64,000 bases of DNA from Streptomyces venezuelae. Its GTDB lineage: Bacteria; Actinomycetota; Actinomycetes; Streptomycetales; Streptomycetaceae. Location of the stretch: positions 3,339,001-3,403,000 of the forward strand of contig NZ_CP029190.1 in NCBI RefSeq assembly GCF_008642295.1. Reading direction: 5' to 3'. Under the pieces are notes generated by a model. It was not told the origin of the DNA. It was given only the letters and a program-made list of their open reading frames with translations, and did no database searches. Numbering within the stretch: the first letter of the stretch is position 1; every line of letters starts with the position of its first letter. Shown piece by piece: positions 42,091 to 51,666 of this stretch. Made by a program: the position numbers and the translations under genes.

Positions 42091-43061
42091 TGGGCCGCCT
42101 TGAGGCCCGCCTCGAAGCGGCTGGACGCGCCGAGGCGTTCCATCAGGGCGGCCATCTGGCGGCGTACGGTGCGCAGGGACAGGCCCAGGCGCTTGCCCGC
42201 CGCCTCGTCGGTCAGCCCGCCGGCCAGCAGGTTGAGGAGTTCCTTCTCGCCCGGGGTCAGTCCGGTCCCGGTCTCCTGGGTCTGGTCTGCGCCGAGCGGG
42301 ACGGCGGTGTGCCAGGTCTGGTCGAAGAGGGCGGTCATCGTGGCGACGATGCCCGGTTCCCGGGTGCACAGTGCGCCCAGCTTGGTGTTGGCCGGGTCGA
42401 CGGGTACGACCGCGACCTCCCGGTCGAAGACCAGCAGGCGGGGCGGCAGCACCGGGCAGGTGCGGACCAAACCGCCCTCCTGTGTCATCCACCGGGCGTA
42501 GGCGAGGGTGGCGGGATCGTTCCTGACGCTGTCCTGGTAGAGGGTCAGGAGAGAGATCCCGCGGGCCATCGCGTCCTCGTCCAGCGGACGCGACGCGTCG
42601 AGACTGGCCTGCGACTGCGCGCCGCCCGGCATCACGGACAGGCACTCGCGGGAGACCTCCTTCGCGAGCACCTCCAGCTTGGTCTGGATCGCGTCGAGTC
42701 CGACGAGCCGTTCCGTGTTGTCGACCGTGGTGTTCGGCTGGAGATCGGCGTACTCGGCGACCGCACGCGCCGCCGCGGCCCTGCTCCGCGCGAGCTCCTG
42801 CTGGCGGCGCAAAAGCTCCTCTTCCTGCCGGCGCAGGATCAGCTCCAGGCCCACTTCCGGACTGACCGCCCGCATCGCACCGGGGATGTCCCGCGAGGCC
42901 CGCAGGAGTTCCAGATCGGCGAGCTCGTCCAGGGCGGTCCGGACGGCCGACTCGGGCAGCGACAACCGTTCGCAGATGTCGCTCACACCGCTCAGCGGAT
43001 CGGCGAGCATCTCCCGGTAGACCGCTTCAGACGTGACAGCCAAACCCAGTGTGACCAGCAT
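42075..43061 (-). CDS. Two-HTH transcriptional regulator (TrmB-like plus LuxR-type)
   Basis: 328 residues from the ATG at 43061. The N terminus is a TrmB-like winged helix (SEAVYREMLADPLSGVSDI, LSLPESAVRTALDELADLEL), followed by a long coiled coil (LILRRQEEELLRRQQELARS, about 93-115). A middle domain (about 130-255), of the phospholipase-D-like or ligand-binding type seen in such regulators, comes next, and then a C-terminal LuxR HTH (LTPGEKELLNLLAGGLTDEA, GLSLRTVRRQMAALMERLGA). It is divergent from a secreted peptide gene, with a palindrome between them. The natural inference is that it controls, or responds to, that peptide. Confidence 0.9.
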   Translation of the reverse strand: MLVTLGLAVTSEAVYREMLADPLSGVSDICERLSLPESAVRTALDELADLELLRASRDIPGAMRAVSPEVGLELILRRQEEELLRRQQELARSRAAAARAVAEYADLQPNTTVDNTERLVGLDAIQTKLEVLAKEVSRECLSVMPGGAQSQASLDASRPLDEDAMARGISLLTLYQDSVRNDPATLAYARWMTQEGGLVRTCPVLPPRLLVFDREVAVVPVDPANTKLGALCTREPGIVATMTALFDQTWHTAVPLGADQTQETGTGLTPGEKELLNLLAGGLTDEAAGKRLGLSLRTVRRQMAALMERLGASSRFEAGLKAAQRGWL

Positions 43062-43165
43062 TTTTCTCAGTCCCCCGACCGATCTGCATGTTCCCCGTAC
43101 GTGCCTGGCGATCATCGCAGGCCGGTCGCGCGGGTAGCAACCAAGAGGGGTCCGAGAGCCCGGAT

Positions 43166-43196
43166 TGGCACCAAGGTGCCAGGCCGTTTGGTGCCA
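43166..43196. promoter_or_regulatory. Palindrome plus half-site, candidate operator of the two-HTH regulator
   Basis: TGGCACC-AA-GGTGCCA (43166-43181) is a perfect 7-bp dyad. A further GGTGCCA half-site lies at 43190-43196, and a looser GGTGCTCACC farther on. They sit midway between the regulator and peptide starts. Confidence 0.6.
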
Positions 43197-43355
43197 TCCC
43201 GAAACCCTTCCGGGCTGTTCCGGACCCGAGCAAGATGGTGCTCACCGGAACGGCGGCGGGGTTCAAACCCCCGGCCAGGCCCCAGAGATGAGGCCGGAAG
43301 AACGCCCGCCCGACTGTCCTGAAATCACCCTTCTCACCGAACCGGGGGCACAGCC

Positions 43356-43514
43356 ATGTCCAAAACCTCTCGCCGCCTCACCACCGCGATCTTCTCCACC
43401 CTGCTGGGCGGTGCCCTCTACATCAACACGGGCATCGGCTGGGACGTGGCTCCCGCCTCCGCGGCCCCCGCGCCGCACGGTTCCGTCGTCAGCAACGGCA
43501 TCGGCTGGGACTGA
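43356..43514 (+). CDS. 52-residue secreted peptide precursor with GIGWD motifs
   Basis: ATG at 43356, TGA at 43512-43514. The N terminus is a signal peptide with paired arginines (SKTSRRLTTAIFSTLLGGAL). A first NTGIGWD lies at residues 24-30, a likely signal-peptidase site follows in VAPASAAPAP, and the precursor ends in HGSVVSNGIGWD. The mature product could therefore be a 10-16-residue peptide ending in NGIGWD, a motif that is also present inside the leader. It has no cysteine. The next gene starts 5 bases after the stop. It is divergent from the two-HTH regulator. I know no described family; a secreted signal or a modified-peptide precursor are the main options. Confidence 0.75.
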   Translation: MSKTSRRLTTAIFSTLLGGALYINTGIGWDVAPASAAPAPHGSVVSNGIGWD

Positions 43515-43519
43515 CCGGC

Positions 43520-43807
43520 ATGCTCCTCGTCCACTTGCCCCTGACCCGCATTACGGGGGGGCCGGGCACGGAGAGCGAAGCCTGTCTCCTCCAGGACACC
43601 CTGTGGGCGCACGCCGGCCCGCAGCACGCACTGGAACACGTCCGGGTCCGTGCCGCACGGCAGGGAATCGACGTCGTCCTGTTCATCCGGGCCCTGACCA
43701 ATGCCGATGCCCGGTCCAAAGCTTCCGCCCTGCTCGCGCAGGTGCTCCGGTCAGGAGCCGCAGACGGCTACTCCGTCGCCGCCGCTGACCTGAAGAAAAC
43801 GGCCTGA
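43520..43807 (+). CDS. 95-residue protein coupled to the GIGWD peptide gene
   Basis: Starts 5 bases after the peptide stop, so it is probably co-translated. The protein is cytosolic, with an N-terminal beta strand (LLVHLPLTRITGGPGTES), a helix with LLQDTLWAHAGPQHALEHVRV, a central strand GIDVVLFIRAL and a C-terminal helix NADARSKASALLAQVLRSG. It looks like a small ferredoxin-like or alpha/beta fold. There is no signal peptide or membrane helix, and I do not recognise the family. Possible roles are a receptor-like or antagonist protein, or a processing factor for the upstream peptide; all are inference from position. Confidence 0.68.
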   Translation: MLLVHLPLTRITGGPGTESEACLLQDTLWAHAGPQHALEHVRVRAARQGIDVVLFIRALTNADARSKASALLAQVLRSGAADGYSVAAADLKKTA

Positions 43808-43827
43808 GAGCCGCTCCTCCCCCCCTT

Positions 43828-43845
43828 CCGGCAGGCCCCTGCCGG
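43828..43845 (+). terminator. Hairpin after the peptide operon
   Basis: CCGGCAGG / CCTGCCGG inverted repeat with a 2-base centre, 21 bases after the stop of the 95-residue protein gene. Confidence 0.5.
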
Positions 43846-44004
43846 GCACCCCCGCCGACCGCTGCTCCTGCAGGGCAGCTGTCCAGGACCGGGTGACCCG
43901 ACACCGCGCCGCCGTCCGCGGCTCCACGCCGCAACCCGCATCCCGAATCCCGAATCCTTCTCGGCCCTGCTGCCTTGGGCCGTCATGCCTTCTTGGAGTG
44001 CACC

Positions 44005-45462
44005 GTGTCCGTTCGTCGTACCTCCCGCCACAAGCTGACCACCGTCGTCGCCACCTTCATCGCCGCGCCGCTGCTCGCCATGGCCGTCCCCTCCTCCCTC
44101 GCCCACGCCGACGCCCCCTCCGTGGCGTCCATTGCCCGCGGCGAGGTCGGCGGCACCTGCAGCGACTACAACTGCCAGCACCCGTCCGCCTGGTGCGCCG
44201 AGTTCACCCGCTGGGTGTGGAAGAAGGCCGGCGCCGATGTCTCGGGCATCGACCCCCGGGCCTGGAGCCTGTACCAGTACGGCAAGAACAAGGGCACGCT
44301 GCACAGCACCCCGCAGGTCGGTGACGCCGTGCTGTACGACAACGACGGCAGCCTCAACGACGGCGAGGCCAACCACGTGAACATCGTGGTGGGCGTCGAC
44401 GGCGACAACATCCAGACGGTCGGCGGCAACGAGAGCGGCGGTGTCCGCTTCCGCGGCTGGTTCAACTGGCGCACCCACTCCAACCCGCTGAACGCCGGCC
44501 GCGTCATGGCCTTCATCGGCCCGTCCGGCCTGTCCGAGGCGCCCTCCACCCCGGTCAGCAAGGCCGGCGACGTCTTCCACGCCACCCGCCTGGCCGACGG
44601 CAACTGGGAGTCCTTCGAGGCGCTGAACGGCTTCGACGGCGCCGCGTTCTTCAACGCCCAGCAGCAGTCGATCGCTTCGACGCCGGACGGCTCGACGCAG
44701 TCGCTGGCGACCGGCAACGACGGCAACCTCTACCACACCGCCCGCTACACGGACCGCACCTGGACGGGCTGGCAGCCGCTGGGTGGCTTCGACGGTGCGG
44801 CCCAGTTCGGGGCCAAGGGCCAGGCGATCGCCGGTATGGCCAACGGCGACGCCCAGGTCATGGCCATCGGCAAGAACGGCGGGATCTTCCACAACACCCG
44901 CCTGGTCAGCGGCTCCTGGACCGGCTGGACCCAGGTCAGCACCTGGGACGCCAAGAAGATCGCCGCAGCCCCCCTGCCCGACGGCACCCTCCAGGTCCTC
45001 ATCACCGGCAACGACGGCAACGTCTACCACACCATCCGCAAGACCGACGGCACCTGGCAGTCCTTCAACGCCGTCGCCGGCACCGGCACCAACACCACCT
45101 TCCAGGCCAACAACATCGCCATCGCCGGACTCCCCAACGGCAGCACCCAGCTCCTCGCCACCACCACCGACAACACCGTCCACCACAACATCCGCAACGC
45201 CGACGGCACCTGGCAGGGCTGGGCCAAGACCGACGGATTCGGCGGCGCCCCCACCTTCGCCGCCACCAGCATCGCCATCACCGGCATGCCCTCCGGCGAC
45301 ACCCAGATCCTCGCCGTCGGCAACGACGGCAAGACCTACCACTCCGCCCGCTACAACAACGGCACCTGGCAGGGCTGGTGGAACACCGGCATGGGCGCCC
45401 AGAAGGTCGCCATCACCGGCCTCACCAACGGCGACGCCCAGATGCTCGTCACCCGCAACTAA
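44005..45462 (+). CDS. Secreted CHAP-domain wall hydrolase with lectin-like propeller
   Basis: 485 residues from the GTG at 44005 (GGAG 7 bases upstream). The signal peptide ends near SLAHA (residue 35). The CHAP domain follows, with catalytic Cys near 64 in [12 protein letters not shown] and His near 124 in [10 protein letters not shown], and would cut peptidoglycan peptides or cross-bridges. From about residue 185 there are six repeats of roughly 48 residues built on the pattern DG-x-YH--R--DGTW-GW, the layout of a tectonin/PLL-type sugar-binding propeller. The last 225 residues are identical to those of the next gene. The propeller probably targets the enzyme to the wall or other glycans. 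Confidence 0.88.
   Translation: MSVRRTSRHKLTTVVATFIAAPLLAMAVPSSLAHADAPSVASIARGEVGGTCSDYNCQHPSAWCAEFTRWVWKKAGADVSGIDPRAWSLYQYGKNKGTLHSTPQVGDAVLYDNDGSLNDGEANHVNIVVGVDGDNIQTVGGNESGGVRFRGWFNWRTHSNPLNAGRVMAFIGPSGLSEAPSTPVSKAGDVFHATRLADGNWESFEALNGFDGAAFFNAQQQSIASTPDGSTQSLATGNDGNLYHTARYTDRTWTGWQPLGGFDGAAQFGAKGQAIAGMANGDAQVMAIGKNGGIFHNTRLVSGSWTGWTQVSTWDAKKIAAAPLPDGTLQVLITGNDGNVYHTIRKTDGTWQSFNAVAGTGTNTTFQANNIAIAGLPNGSTQLLATTTDNTVHHNIRNADGTWQGWAKTDGFGGAPTFAATSIAITGMPSGDTQILAVGNDGKTYHSARYNNGTWQGWWNTGMGAQKVAITGLTNGDAQMLVTRN
44791..45458 (+). repeat. Near-identical propeller DNA repeat, copy 1
   Basis: About 670 bases matching 46188-46855 at a constant 1397-base offset. I count about three substitutions by eye, all silent. 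The identity ends at the stop codons (TAA here, TGA in copy 2). Confidence 0.92.
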
Positions 45463-45483
45463 CCAGCACCCCGCAGTCCCCAA

Positions 45484-45515
45484 CCGGCCGGCCCACCCCG
45501 CAGTGGGCCGGCCGG
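45484..45515 (+). terminator. Terminator of the CHAP-propeller gene
   Basis: Perfect 13-bp stem CCGGCCGGCCCAC / GTGGGCCGGCCGG with a 6-base loop, 21 bases after the stop. Confidence 0.85.
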
Positions 45516-45566
45516 CCCCAGCCCCGCTCCTCGCCGTCGCCCGTTGTGAATGAGAAGAGACCTCCG

Positions 45567-46859
45567 ATGCCCTCCCGTACCACTCGCCTCTCCCGCCTGA
45601 CCGCCGTCACCGCGACCGCCCTGGCCGCCGTCACCCTGTCGACCCTCTCGGCCGGCACCGCGACCGCCGCCTCGGTCGCGACCTGGGACAAGGTGGCTCA
45701 GTGCGAGAGCACCGGGAACTGGAGCATCAACACCGGAAACACCTACTACGGCGGGCTGCAGATCCTGAAGAGCACCTGGGACGCGTTCGGCGGCAAGAAC
45801 TACGCGGCCTACCCCCACCAGGCGACGAAGAAGGAACAGATCCTCGTCGCCGAGAAGATCCTCGCCGGGCAGGGCCCCGGGGCGTGGGGCGGCTGCGCGG
45901 TGAAGGCGGGCCTGGCCTACGACGACGCGGACCCGTACCCGGCCGCTCCCACCAGCAAGGCGGGGGACTTCTACCACTCCACGCGTCTGGCGGACGGCTC
46001 GTGGACGGCGTTCAACCCGCTCTCCGGCTTCGACGGTGCGCCGTTCTTCAACGGTTCGCAGCAGTCGATCGCATCGACCCCGGACGGCTCGACCCAGGTC
46101 CTGGGCACGGGCAACGACGGCAACGTCTACCACGCGGCCCGGTACAGCAGCGGTACGTGGACGGGCTGGCAGGCACTCCCCGGCTTCGACGGTGCGGCGC
46201 AGTTCGGGGCCAAGGGCCAGGCGATCGCCGGTATGGCCAACGGCGACGCCCAGGTCATGGCCATCGGCAAGAACGGCGGGATCTTCCACAACACCCGCCT
46301 GGTCAGCGGCTCCTGGACCGGCTGGACCCAGGTCAGCACCTGGGACGCCAAGAAGATCGCCGCCGCCCCCCTGCCCGACGGCACCCTCCAGGTCCTCATC
46401 ACCGGCAACGACGGCAACGTCTACCACACCATCCGCAAGACCGACGGCACCTGGCAGTCCTTCAACGCCGTCGCCGGCACCGGCACCAACACCACCTTCC
46501 AGGCCAACAACATCGCCATCGCCGGCCTCCCCAACGGCAGCACCCAGCTCCTCGCCACCACCACCGACAACACCGTCCACCACAACATCCGCAACGCCGA
46601 CGGCACCTGGCAGGGCTGGGCCAAGACCGACGGATTCGGCGGCGCCCCCACCTTCGCCGCCACCAGCATCGCCATCACCGGCATGCCCTCCGGCGACACC
46701 CAGATCCTCGCCGTCGGCAACGACGGCAAGACCTACCACTCCGCCCGCTACAACAACGGCACCTGGCAGGGCTGGTGGAACACCGGCATGGGCGCCCAGA
46801 AGGTCGCCATCACCGGCCTCACCAACGGCGACGCCCAGATGCTCGTCACCCGCAACTGA
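45567..46859 (+). CDS. Secreted Rpf-like transglycosylase with lectin-like propeller
   Basis: 430 residues. The signal peptide ends near GTATAA (35). The resuscitation-promoting-factor/transglycosylase domain spans about 36-112, with the catalytic Glu near 47 in [15 protein letters not shown] and then [18 protein letters not shown]. It would cleave the glycan strands of peptidoglycan. After a short linker the same six-blade DG-x-YH--R propeller begins near 130. Its last 225 residues match the CHAP protein exactly, while the first two blades differ. The pair thus combines two wall-cutting activities with one binding head. It has its own ribosome site and terminator. Confidence 0.92.
   Translation: MPSRTTRLSRLTAVTATALAAVTLSTLSAGTATAASVATWDKVAQCESTGNWSINTGNTYYGGLQILKSTWDAFGGKNYAAYPHQATKKEQILVAEKILAGQGPGAWGGCAVKAGLAYDDADPYPAAPTSKAGDFYHSTRLADGSWTAFNPLSGFDGAPFFNGSQQSIASTPDGSTQVLGTGNDGNVYHAARYSSGTWTGWQALPGFDGAAQFGAKGQAIAGMANGDAQVMAIGKNGGIFHNTRLVSGSWTGWTQVSTWDAKKIAAAPLPDGTLQVLITGNDGNVYHTIRKTDGTWQSFNAVAGTGTNTTFQANNIAIAGLPNGSTQLLATTTDNTVHHNIRNADGTWQGWAKTDGFGGAPTFAATSIAITGMPSGDTQILAVGNDGKTYHSARYNNGTWQGWWNTGMGAQKVAITGLTNGDAQMLVTRN
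46188..46855 (+). repeat. Near-identical propeller DNA repeat, copy 2
   Basis: Partner of 44791-45458. Upstream of this segment the two genes are clearly related but diverged, so the high identity has a sharp left edge. Confidence 0.92.
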
Positions 46860-46871
46860 CCCCGCCCCACC

Positions 46872-46907
46872 CGAAGGCCGGCCCCCACCCCCGTGGGCCG
46901 GCCTTCG
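46872..46907. terminator. Terminator between the Rpf-like gene and a convergent gene
   Basis: 13-bp stem CGAAGGCCGGCCC / GGGCCGGCCTTCG with extra inner pairing CAC/GTG. It serves both converging genes. Confidence 0.85.
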
Positions 46908-46922
46908 TGCATGTGGCTGCGT

Positions 46923-47486
46923 TCACGGTCCGGCCGTCACCGTCCGCAGGAACCGCACCAGGTCGTCCCCGCTGTAGCCGAGCCGCGGTCCCCGCTCGGC
47001 CGCCATCAGCAGCAGCTGGCCCACGATTTCCGCACCCCAGCCGTCCGTGCCGTCCGCCGACCACTCCCACAGCTTCTCGATGCCGAGATCGGTCATCAGC
47101 AGGCCGTGCTCGGCCCGGATCTCCCGGCAGGTGTCGGCCACCGCGTCCAGCAGCCGCGCGCCGGGGCGCTCGCAGCGCAGCCCGAAGTACCCACCGAGGT
47201 CCTTGACCGTGCAACCCGCAGGCGGGCGCGCGGTGATATCGGCGTAGACGGGGTCGTCAAACCGCGGCCGGCCGGTGACCGGGCAATGGATCAGCGTGAA
47301 CCGCTGCCACCCCGGCGGCGGAGGCGGCGCCGGCCGCCACGCCTCCAGACCGAACGCCTCGAACACGAGTGCCTTCGCCTCTTCCGCCGTGTCGGCCCTT
47401 CTCTCCTCCGTCCGCTCGCCGTCGTCCCCGACAGCGGTCCACAGACCGCTGTCCCCGTCCCGCCGAGTCGTGACCGTGATGCCCAT
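46923..47486 (-). CDS. Hypothetical protein
   Basis: 187 residues, cytosolic, not recognised. The N-terminal 60 residues (GITVTTRRDGDSGLWTAVGD, then ADTAEEAKALVFEAFG) look like a small HicB-like or double-stranded-RNA-binding-like alpha/beta domain with a central Asp/Glu-rich turn. The rest has a Trp-rich, mixed pattern (GWQRFTLIHCPVTGRPRFDD, LWEWSADGTDGWGAEIVGQL) that could be an immunity-type protein. The ATG at 47486 is preferred to a more upstream start, since the beta strand begins there. It is divergent from the Uma2 gene and convergent with the Rpf-like gene. The function is unknown. Confidence 0.6.
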   Translation of the reverse strand: MGITVTTRRDGDSGLWTAVGDDGERTEERRADTAEEAKALVFEAFGLEAWRPAPPPPPGWQRFTLIHCPVTGRPRFDDPVYADITARPPAGCTVKDLGGYFGLRCERPGARLLDAVADTCREIRAEHGLLMTDLGIEKLWEWSADGTDGWGAEIVGQLLLMAAERGPRLGYSGDDLVRFLRTVTAGP

Positions 47487-47606
47487 GCTCCGCAGCCTGA
47501 CAGCCCCACCCCGACCCCCGGCAGCCACCACCACCCGATCGGGTCATTCCTCCCCTGTTCAGCCACAGCAGGCACACGGGCACCATGGTGTCGAGGAGGC
47601 GACACC

Positions 47607-48185
47607 ATGACCCCCAGCTCCGCCGCGCGCCCGCAGATGACCGTCGAGGAATTCGAGCAGATCGCCCGTGCGGCCCCCGAGACGGTGACCCTTGAGTTCG
47701 TCCAGGGAAAGCTGGAGGTCAAGCCGGTGCCAGACGGCGACCACGACGAGATCATCATGTGGGTCCTGCGTCAGTGCCTGCAGCAGCGCCCGGAGCTGGC
47801 CCTTTACCCGGAACGCGGCCTGAAGGTCGAGGCGTACCGCACGGGCCGGGCCCGCGTGGACGGGGCGCTCGCTCCCGTGGGTACGTTCGCCGGGCAGGGA
47901 GAGTGGGCCGATCCGGCCGGCATCCTGATGGTCGTCGAGGTGACCTCCCACGACCACGACACCGACCGCCGGGACCGCATCGACAAGCTCGGCGGCTACG
48001 CAGCCGTGGGCATTCCCGTGTACCTCCTCATCGACCGGGACGACCACAGCGTCACCGTCCACAGCGAGCCCGAGGGCGGGAGCTACCGCCTGCGCCCCAC
48101 GACCCCGTACGGAACCGACGTACGCATCCCGTCGCCCGTTGGCATCACCCTGAACACCGAGGCCCTCAAGGAATTCACCGACTAG
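47607..48185 (+). CDS. Uma2-family (DUF820) nuclease-like protein
   Basis: 192 residues, ATG at 47607 after GAGGAGGC. It belongs to the Uma2/DUF820 group of the PD-(D/E)xK nuclease superfamily. VTLEFVQGKLEVKPVPDGDHDEIIM holds the first acidic residues, RARVDGALAPVG gives the metal-binding Asp, and ILMVVEVTSHDHDTDRRDRIDKLGGYAAVGIPVYLLID supplies the E-x-(T/S)-...-K core. Uma2 genes are numerous in Streptomyces and cyanobacteria, often as orphans; the target is unknown. It is convergent with trpF and overlaps it by 11 bases. Confidence 0.92.
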   Translation: MTPSSAARPQMTVEEFEQIARAAPETVTLEFVQGKLEVKPVPDGDHDEIIMWVLRQCLQQRPELALYPERGLKVEAYRTGRARVDGALAPVGTFAGQGEWADPAGILMVVEVTSHDHDTDRRDRIDKLGGYAAVGIPVYLLIDRDDHSVTVHSEPEGGSYRLRPTTPYGTDVRIPSPVGITLNTEALKEFTD

Positions 48186-48783
48186 CGCCGCGGGCGGTCT
48201 CGATGAACGCCCGGATCAGGTCCGGGGACTTCACGCCCCGCGCGCTCTCCACCCCGCTGGACACGTCCACCCCCCACGCGCCGGTCACGGCCACCGCCTC
48301 CCGGACCGTGGCCGGGGTCAGGCCGCCTGCCAGCAGCCAGCGGCCCTCCGGTGCGGAGAACTCCGGGGAGCCCCAGTTCCAGGGCTTGCCGGAGCCGGGG
48401 TCGGGGGCGTCCAGGAGCAGCAGGTCCTCGCCGTACTCACCGCAGCGCTTGACGTGCTCGGCGGTGGCCCGGAGCAGGGTGCGGCCCTCCGCGCGGAGGG
48501 CCGCGAAGTCCTCGGGGCCCTCCTCACCGTGCAGCTGGACGCCCCGGACCCCGCTCTCCTCGGCGAACCGGCGCACCTCTTCGACCGACTGCCCGCGGAA
48601 CACCCCCACGGTGAGCACCCCGGCCGGCACCCGCTCGGCCAGCCGGCGGGCGGTGGCGGCGTCGACGGTACGGGGGCTGCCGGGCGCGAACACGAATCCG
48701 ACGGCATCGGCCCCGGCGGCCACGGCCGCGTCGACGTCGGACTCGGTCTTCAGCCCGCAGATCTTGATGAACACGTCAGTCAT
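48175..48783 (-). CDS. trpF: Phosphoribosylanthranilate isomerase
   Basis: 202-residue TIM-barrel enzyme of tryptophan synthesis that isomerises N-(5-phosphoribosyl)anthranilate. The catalytic Cys is in IKICGLKTESDVDAA near residue 9 and the general acid Asp in LLLLDAPDPGSGKPWNW near 128; GVQLHGEE, LAGGLTPATVREAV and GVDVSSGVESARGVKSPDLI complete the phosphate-binding loops. No other trp gene is near. Many Streptomyces rely on the bifunctional PriA (HisA/TrpF) instead, so a separate TrpF may be redundant or specialised. Confidence 0.94.
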   Translation of the reverse strand: MTDVFIKICGLKTESDVDAAVAAGADAVGFVFAPGSPRTVDAATARRLAERVPAGVLTVGVFRGQSVEEVRRFAEESGVRGVQLHGEEGPEDFAALRAEGRTLLRATAEHVKRCGEYGEDLLLLDAPDPGSGKPWNWGSPEFSAPEGRWLLAGGLTPATVREAVAVTGAWGVDVSSGVESARGVKSPDLIRAFIETARGASR

Positions 48784-48861
48784 ACGGCCAGTGAACCAGC
48801 TCGCCCTGGGTCAACAGCCAGGAGTCCGTCATCCGATGAGGCGGTGCGGCCGAATTCGCCA

Positions 48862-48885
48862 TATTATGTCGGTGACGACATAATA
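48862..48885. promoter_or_regulatory. Operator/promoter of the HigBA-like operon
   Basis: Perfect 9-bp inverted repeat TATTATGTC - GGTGAC - GACATAATA, strongly AT-rich. It overlaps a CATAAT -10 (48879-48884) with TTCGCC as -35. This is the expected autoregulatory site for the downstream antitoxin. Confidence 0.78.
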
Positions 48886-48896
48886 CGTTGCGCGCC

Positions 48897-49277
48897 ATGG
48901 ACGACGATCTGCATGTGATCGAGGTGGAACCCGAGGTCCGCATCTGGCTGGAACTGTTGCCGGGCAAGCAGTACCGCAAGGTCGAGGAGTACGCGGATCT
49001 GCTGGCCGTCCACGGAACCCGGACTCCCATGCCGTTCGCCCGGCCCCTGGGAAGCGGGGTGTACGAGCTGCGGCCCACTCTCGACGGTGTCGCGACGCGG
49101 ATCACCTACTGGTTCGCGCCGGGCCGCCGGATCGTCCTGCTCACCGTCTTCCGGAAGACGCGCATGCACGAGGCGGATCAGATCGCCCGCGCGGCGGCAG
49201 CCCGTATCGTGTGCGAGATGAAGCACGGCCCGGCCCACACGGTGTACAGCCGCGGCGAGGAAGGCGACGCATCATGA
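48897..49277 (+). CDS. HigB/RelE-superfamily toxin (phage Gp49-like)
   Basis: 126 residues. The fold signature is EVRIWLELLPGKQYRKVEEY, then ARPLGSGVYELRPTLDGVATRITYWF, and IVLLTVFRKTRMHEADQIARA, a Gp49-like RelE/ParE arrangement with the C-terminal basic Lys-Thr-Arg cluster used for ribosome-dependent mRNA cutting. The ATG at 48897 is 12 bases after the operator dyad; a TTG lies three codons upstream. The stop overlaps the antitoxin start in ATGA. The toxin-first order is typical of HigBA systems. Confidence 0.9.
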   Translation: MDDDLHVIEVEPEVRIWLELLPGKQYRKVEEYADLLAVHGTRTPMPFARPLGSGVYELRPTLDGVATRITYWFAPGRRIVLLTVFRKTRMHEADQIARAAAARIVCEMKHGPAHTVYSRGEEGDAS

Positions 49278-49609
49278 ATCACACGCGTTGGAAACTGGCC
49301 CGCGAGACGAAGGCCGTCGGAGATTCCGCCGAGTCCGCCGAAGCAGCCGCGGAACGCTCGGAGATCCGGCTGGCGATGGCCTTCGCCCAGGCCGTCTACG
49401 ACCGGCGCAAGGCGCTGGGCCTGTCCCAGGCCCAGCTGGCCGAGCGCGCAGGCCTCACCCAGGCGAAGATCTCCCGGATCGAGGGAGCCGACGCCGTGCC
49501 GACCCTCCCGCTGCTGCGTCGCCTCGCGACCGCCCTGGACGCGGCCCTGAACATCGCGCTCGACGCCGACCACGAGGAGGTCCGCTTCGTGGCCCGCCCC
49601 GCCGCCTGA
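49274..49609 (+). CDS. HigA-like XRE antitoxin
   Basis: 111 residues. A flexible N-terminal part (about 1-40, ESAEAAAERSEIRLAMAFAQ) would wrap the toxin, followed by an XRE helix-turn-helix: RRKALGLSQAQLAERAGLTQ, AKISRIEGADAVPTLPLLRRLA. The start overlaps the toxin stop by 4 bases. As in other HigBA pairs, this protein should bind the 48862-48885 dyad alone or in complex and repress the operon. It is followed by a strong terminator shared with groEL. Confidence 0.93.
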   Translation: MNHTRWKLARETKAVGDSAESAEAAAERSEIRLAMAFAQAVYDRRKALGLSQAQLAERAGLTQAKISRIEGADAVPTLPLLRRLATALDAALNIALDADHEEVRFVARPAA

Positions 49610-49627
49610 ACGGCCTCGCCGAAACGC

Positions 49628-49665
49628 CCGAGGGCGGTATCCCCGGCTGGGGATACCGCCCTCGG
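49628..49665. terminator. Strong bidirectional terminator between higA-like and groEL genes
   Basis: Perfect 17-bp stem (49628-49644 with 49649-49665) closed by GGCT. It serves both convergent transcripts. Confidence 0.92.
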
Positions 49666-49699
49666 CGTACAGCTTCCGGAACTGCCGATCCGCGGGGGA

Positions 49700-51481
<1,782 letters not shown>

Positions 51482-51490
51482 CGCCAATGA

Positions 51491-51517
51491 TTAGCACTCG
51501 ACCCCCGCGAGTGCAAG
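51491..51517. promoter_or_regulatory. CIRCE element 2 (degenerate right arm)
   Basis: TTAGCACTC - 9 bases - GAGTGCAAG. The left arm is perfect and the right arm departs from consensus in its last bases. It is spaced 9 bases from element 1. Confidence 0.85.
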
Positions 51518-51569
51518 CGGCTTCGGGCAAGGACCGGACAGCGTCGCGCTGCGGCGCAGGTCAACGCGA

Positions 51570-51606
51570 GAGGGGCCCGCATCCCTGTCCGGAATGTGGG
51601 CCCCTC
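51570..51606 (-). terminator. Terminator of the cold-shock gene
   Basis: GAGGGGCCC / GGGCCCCTC 9-bp stem, extended inward by GCAT/ATGT with one G-U pair. It lies 61 bases after the cold-shock stop. Confidence 0.75.
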
Positions 51607-51666
51607 GCGTGTACGCGTGCGTACGTCTCGCGCGTACGTGTGACGTGTCGGTGGTCGACGTCCTGG

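Noticed and set aside
43240..43290. GGTTCAAACCCC resembling a tRNA T-loop
   Set aside because: No matching acceptor, D or anticodon arms could be folded around it.
43846..44004. Possible c-di-AMP (ydaO-type) riboswitch before the CHAP gene
   Set aside because: Streptomyces wall-hydrolase genes often have one, and CCGAATCC-like pieces occur, but the core blocks of the motif are absent.
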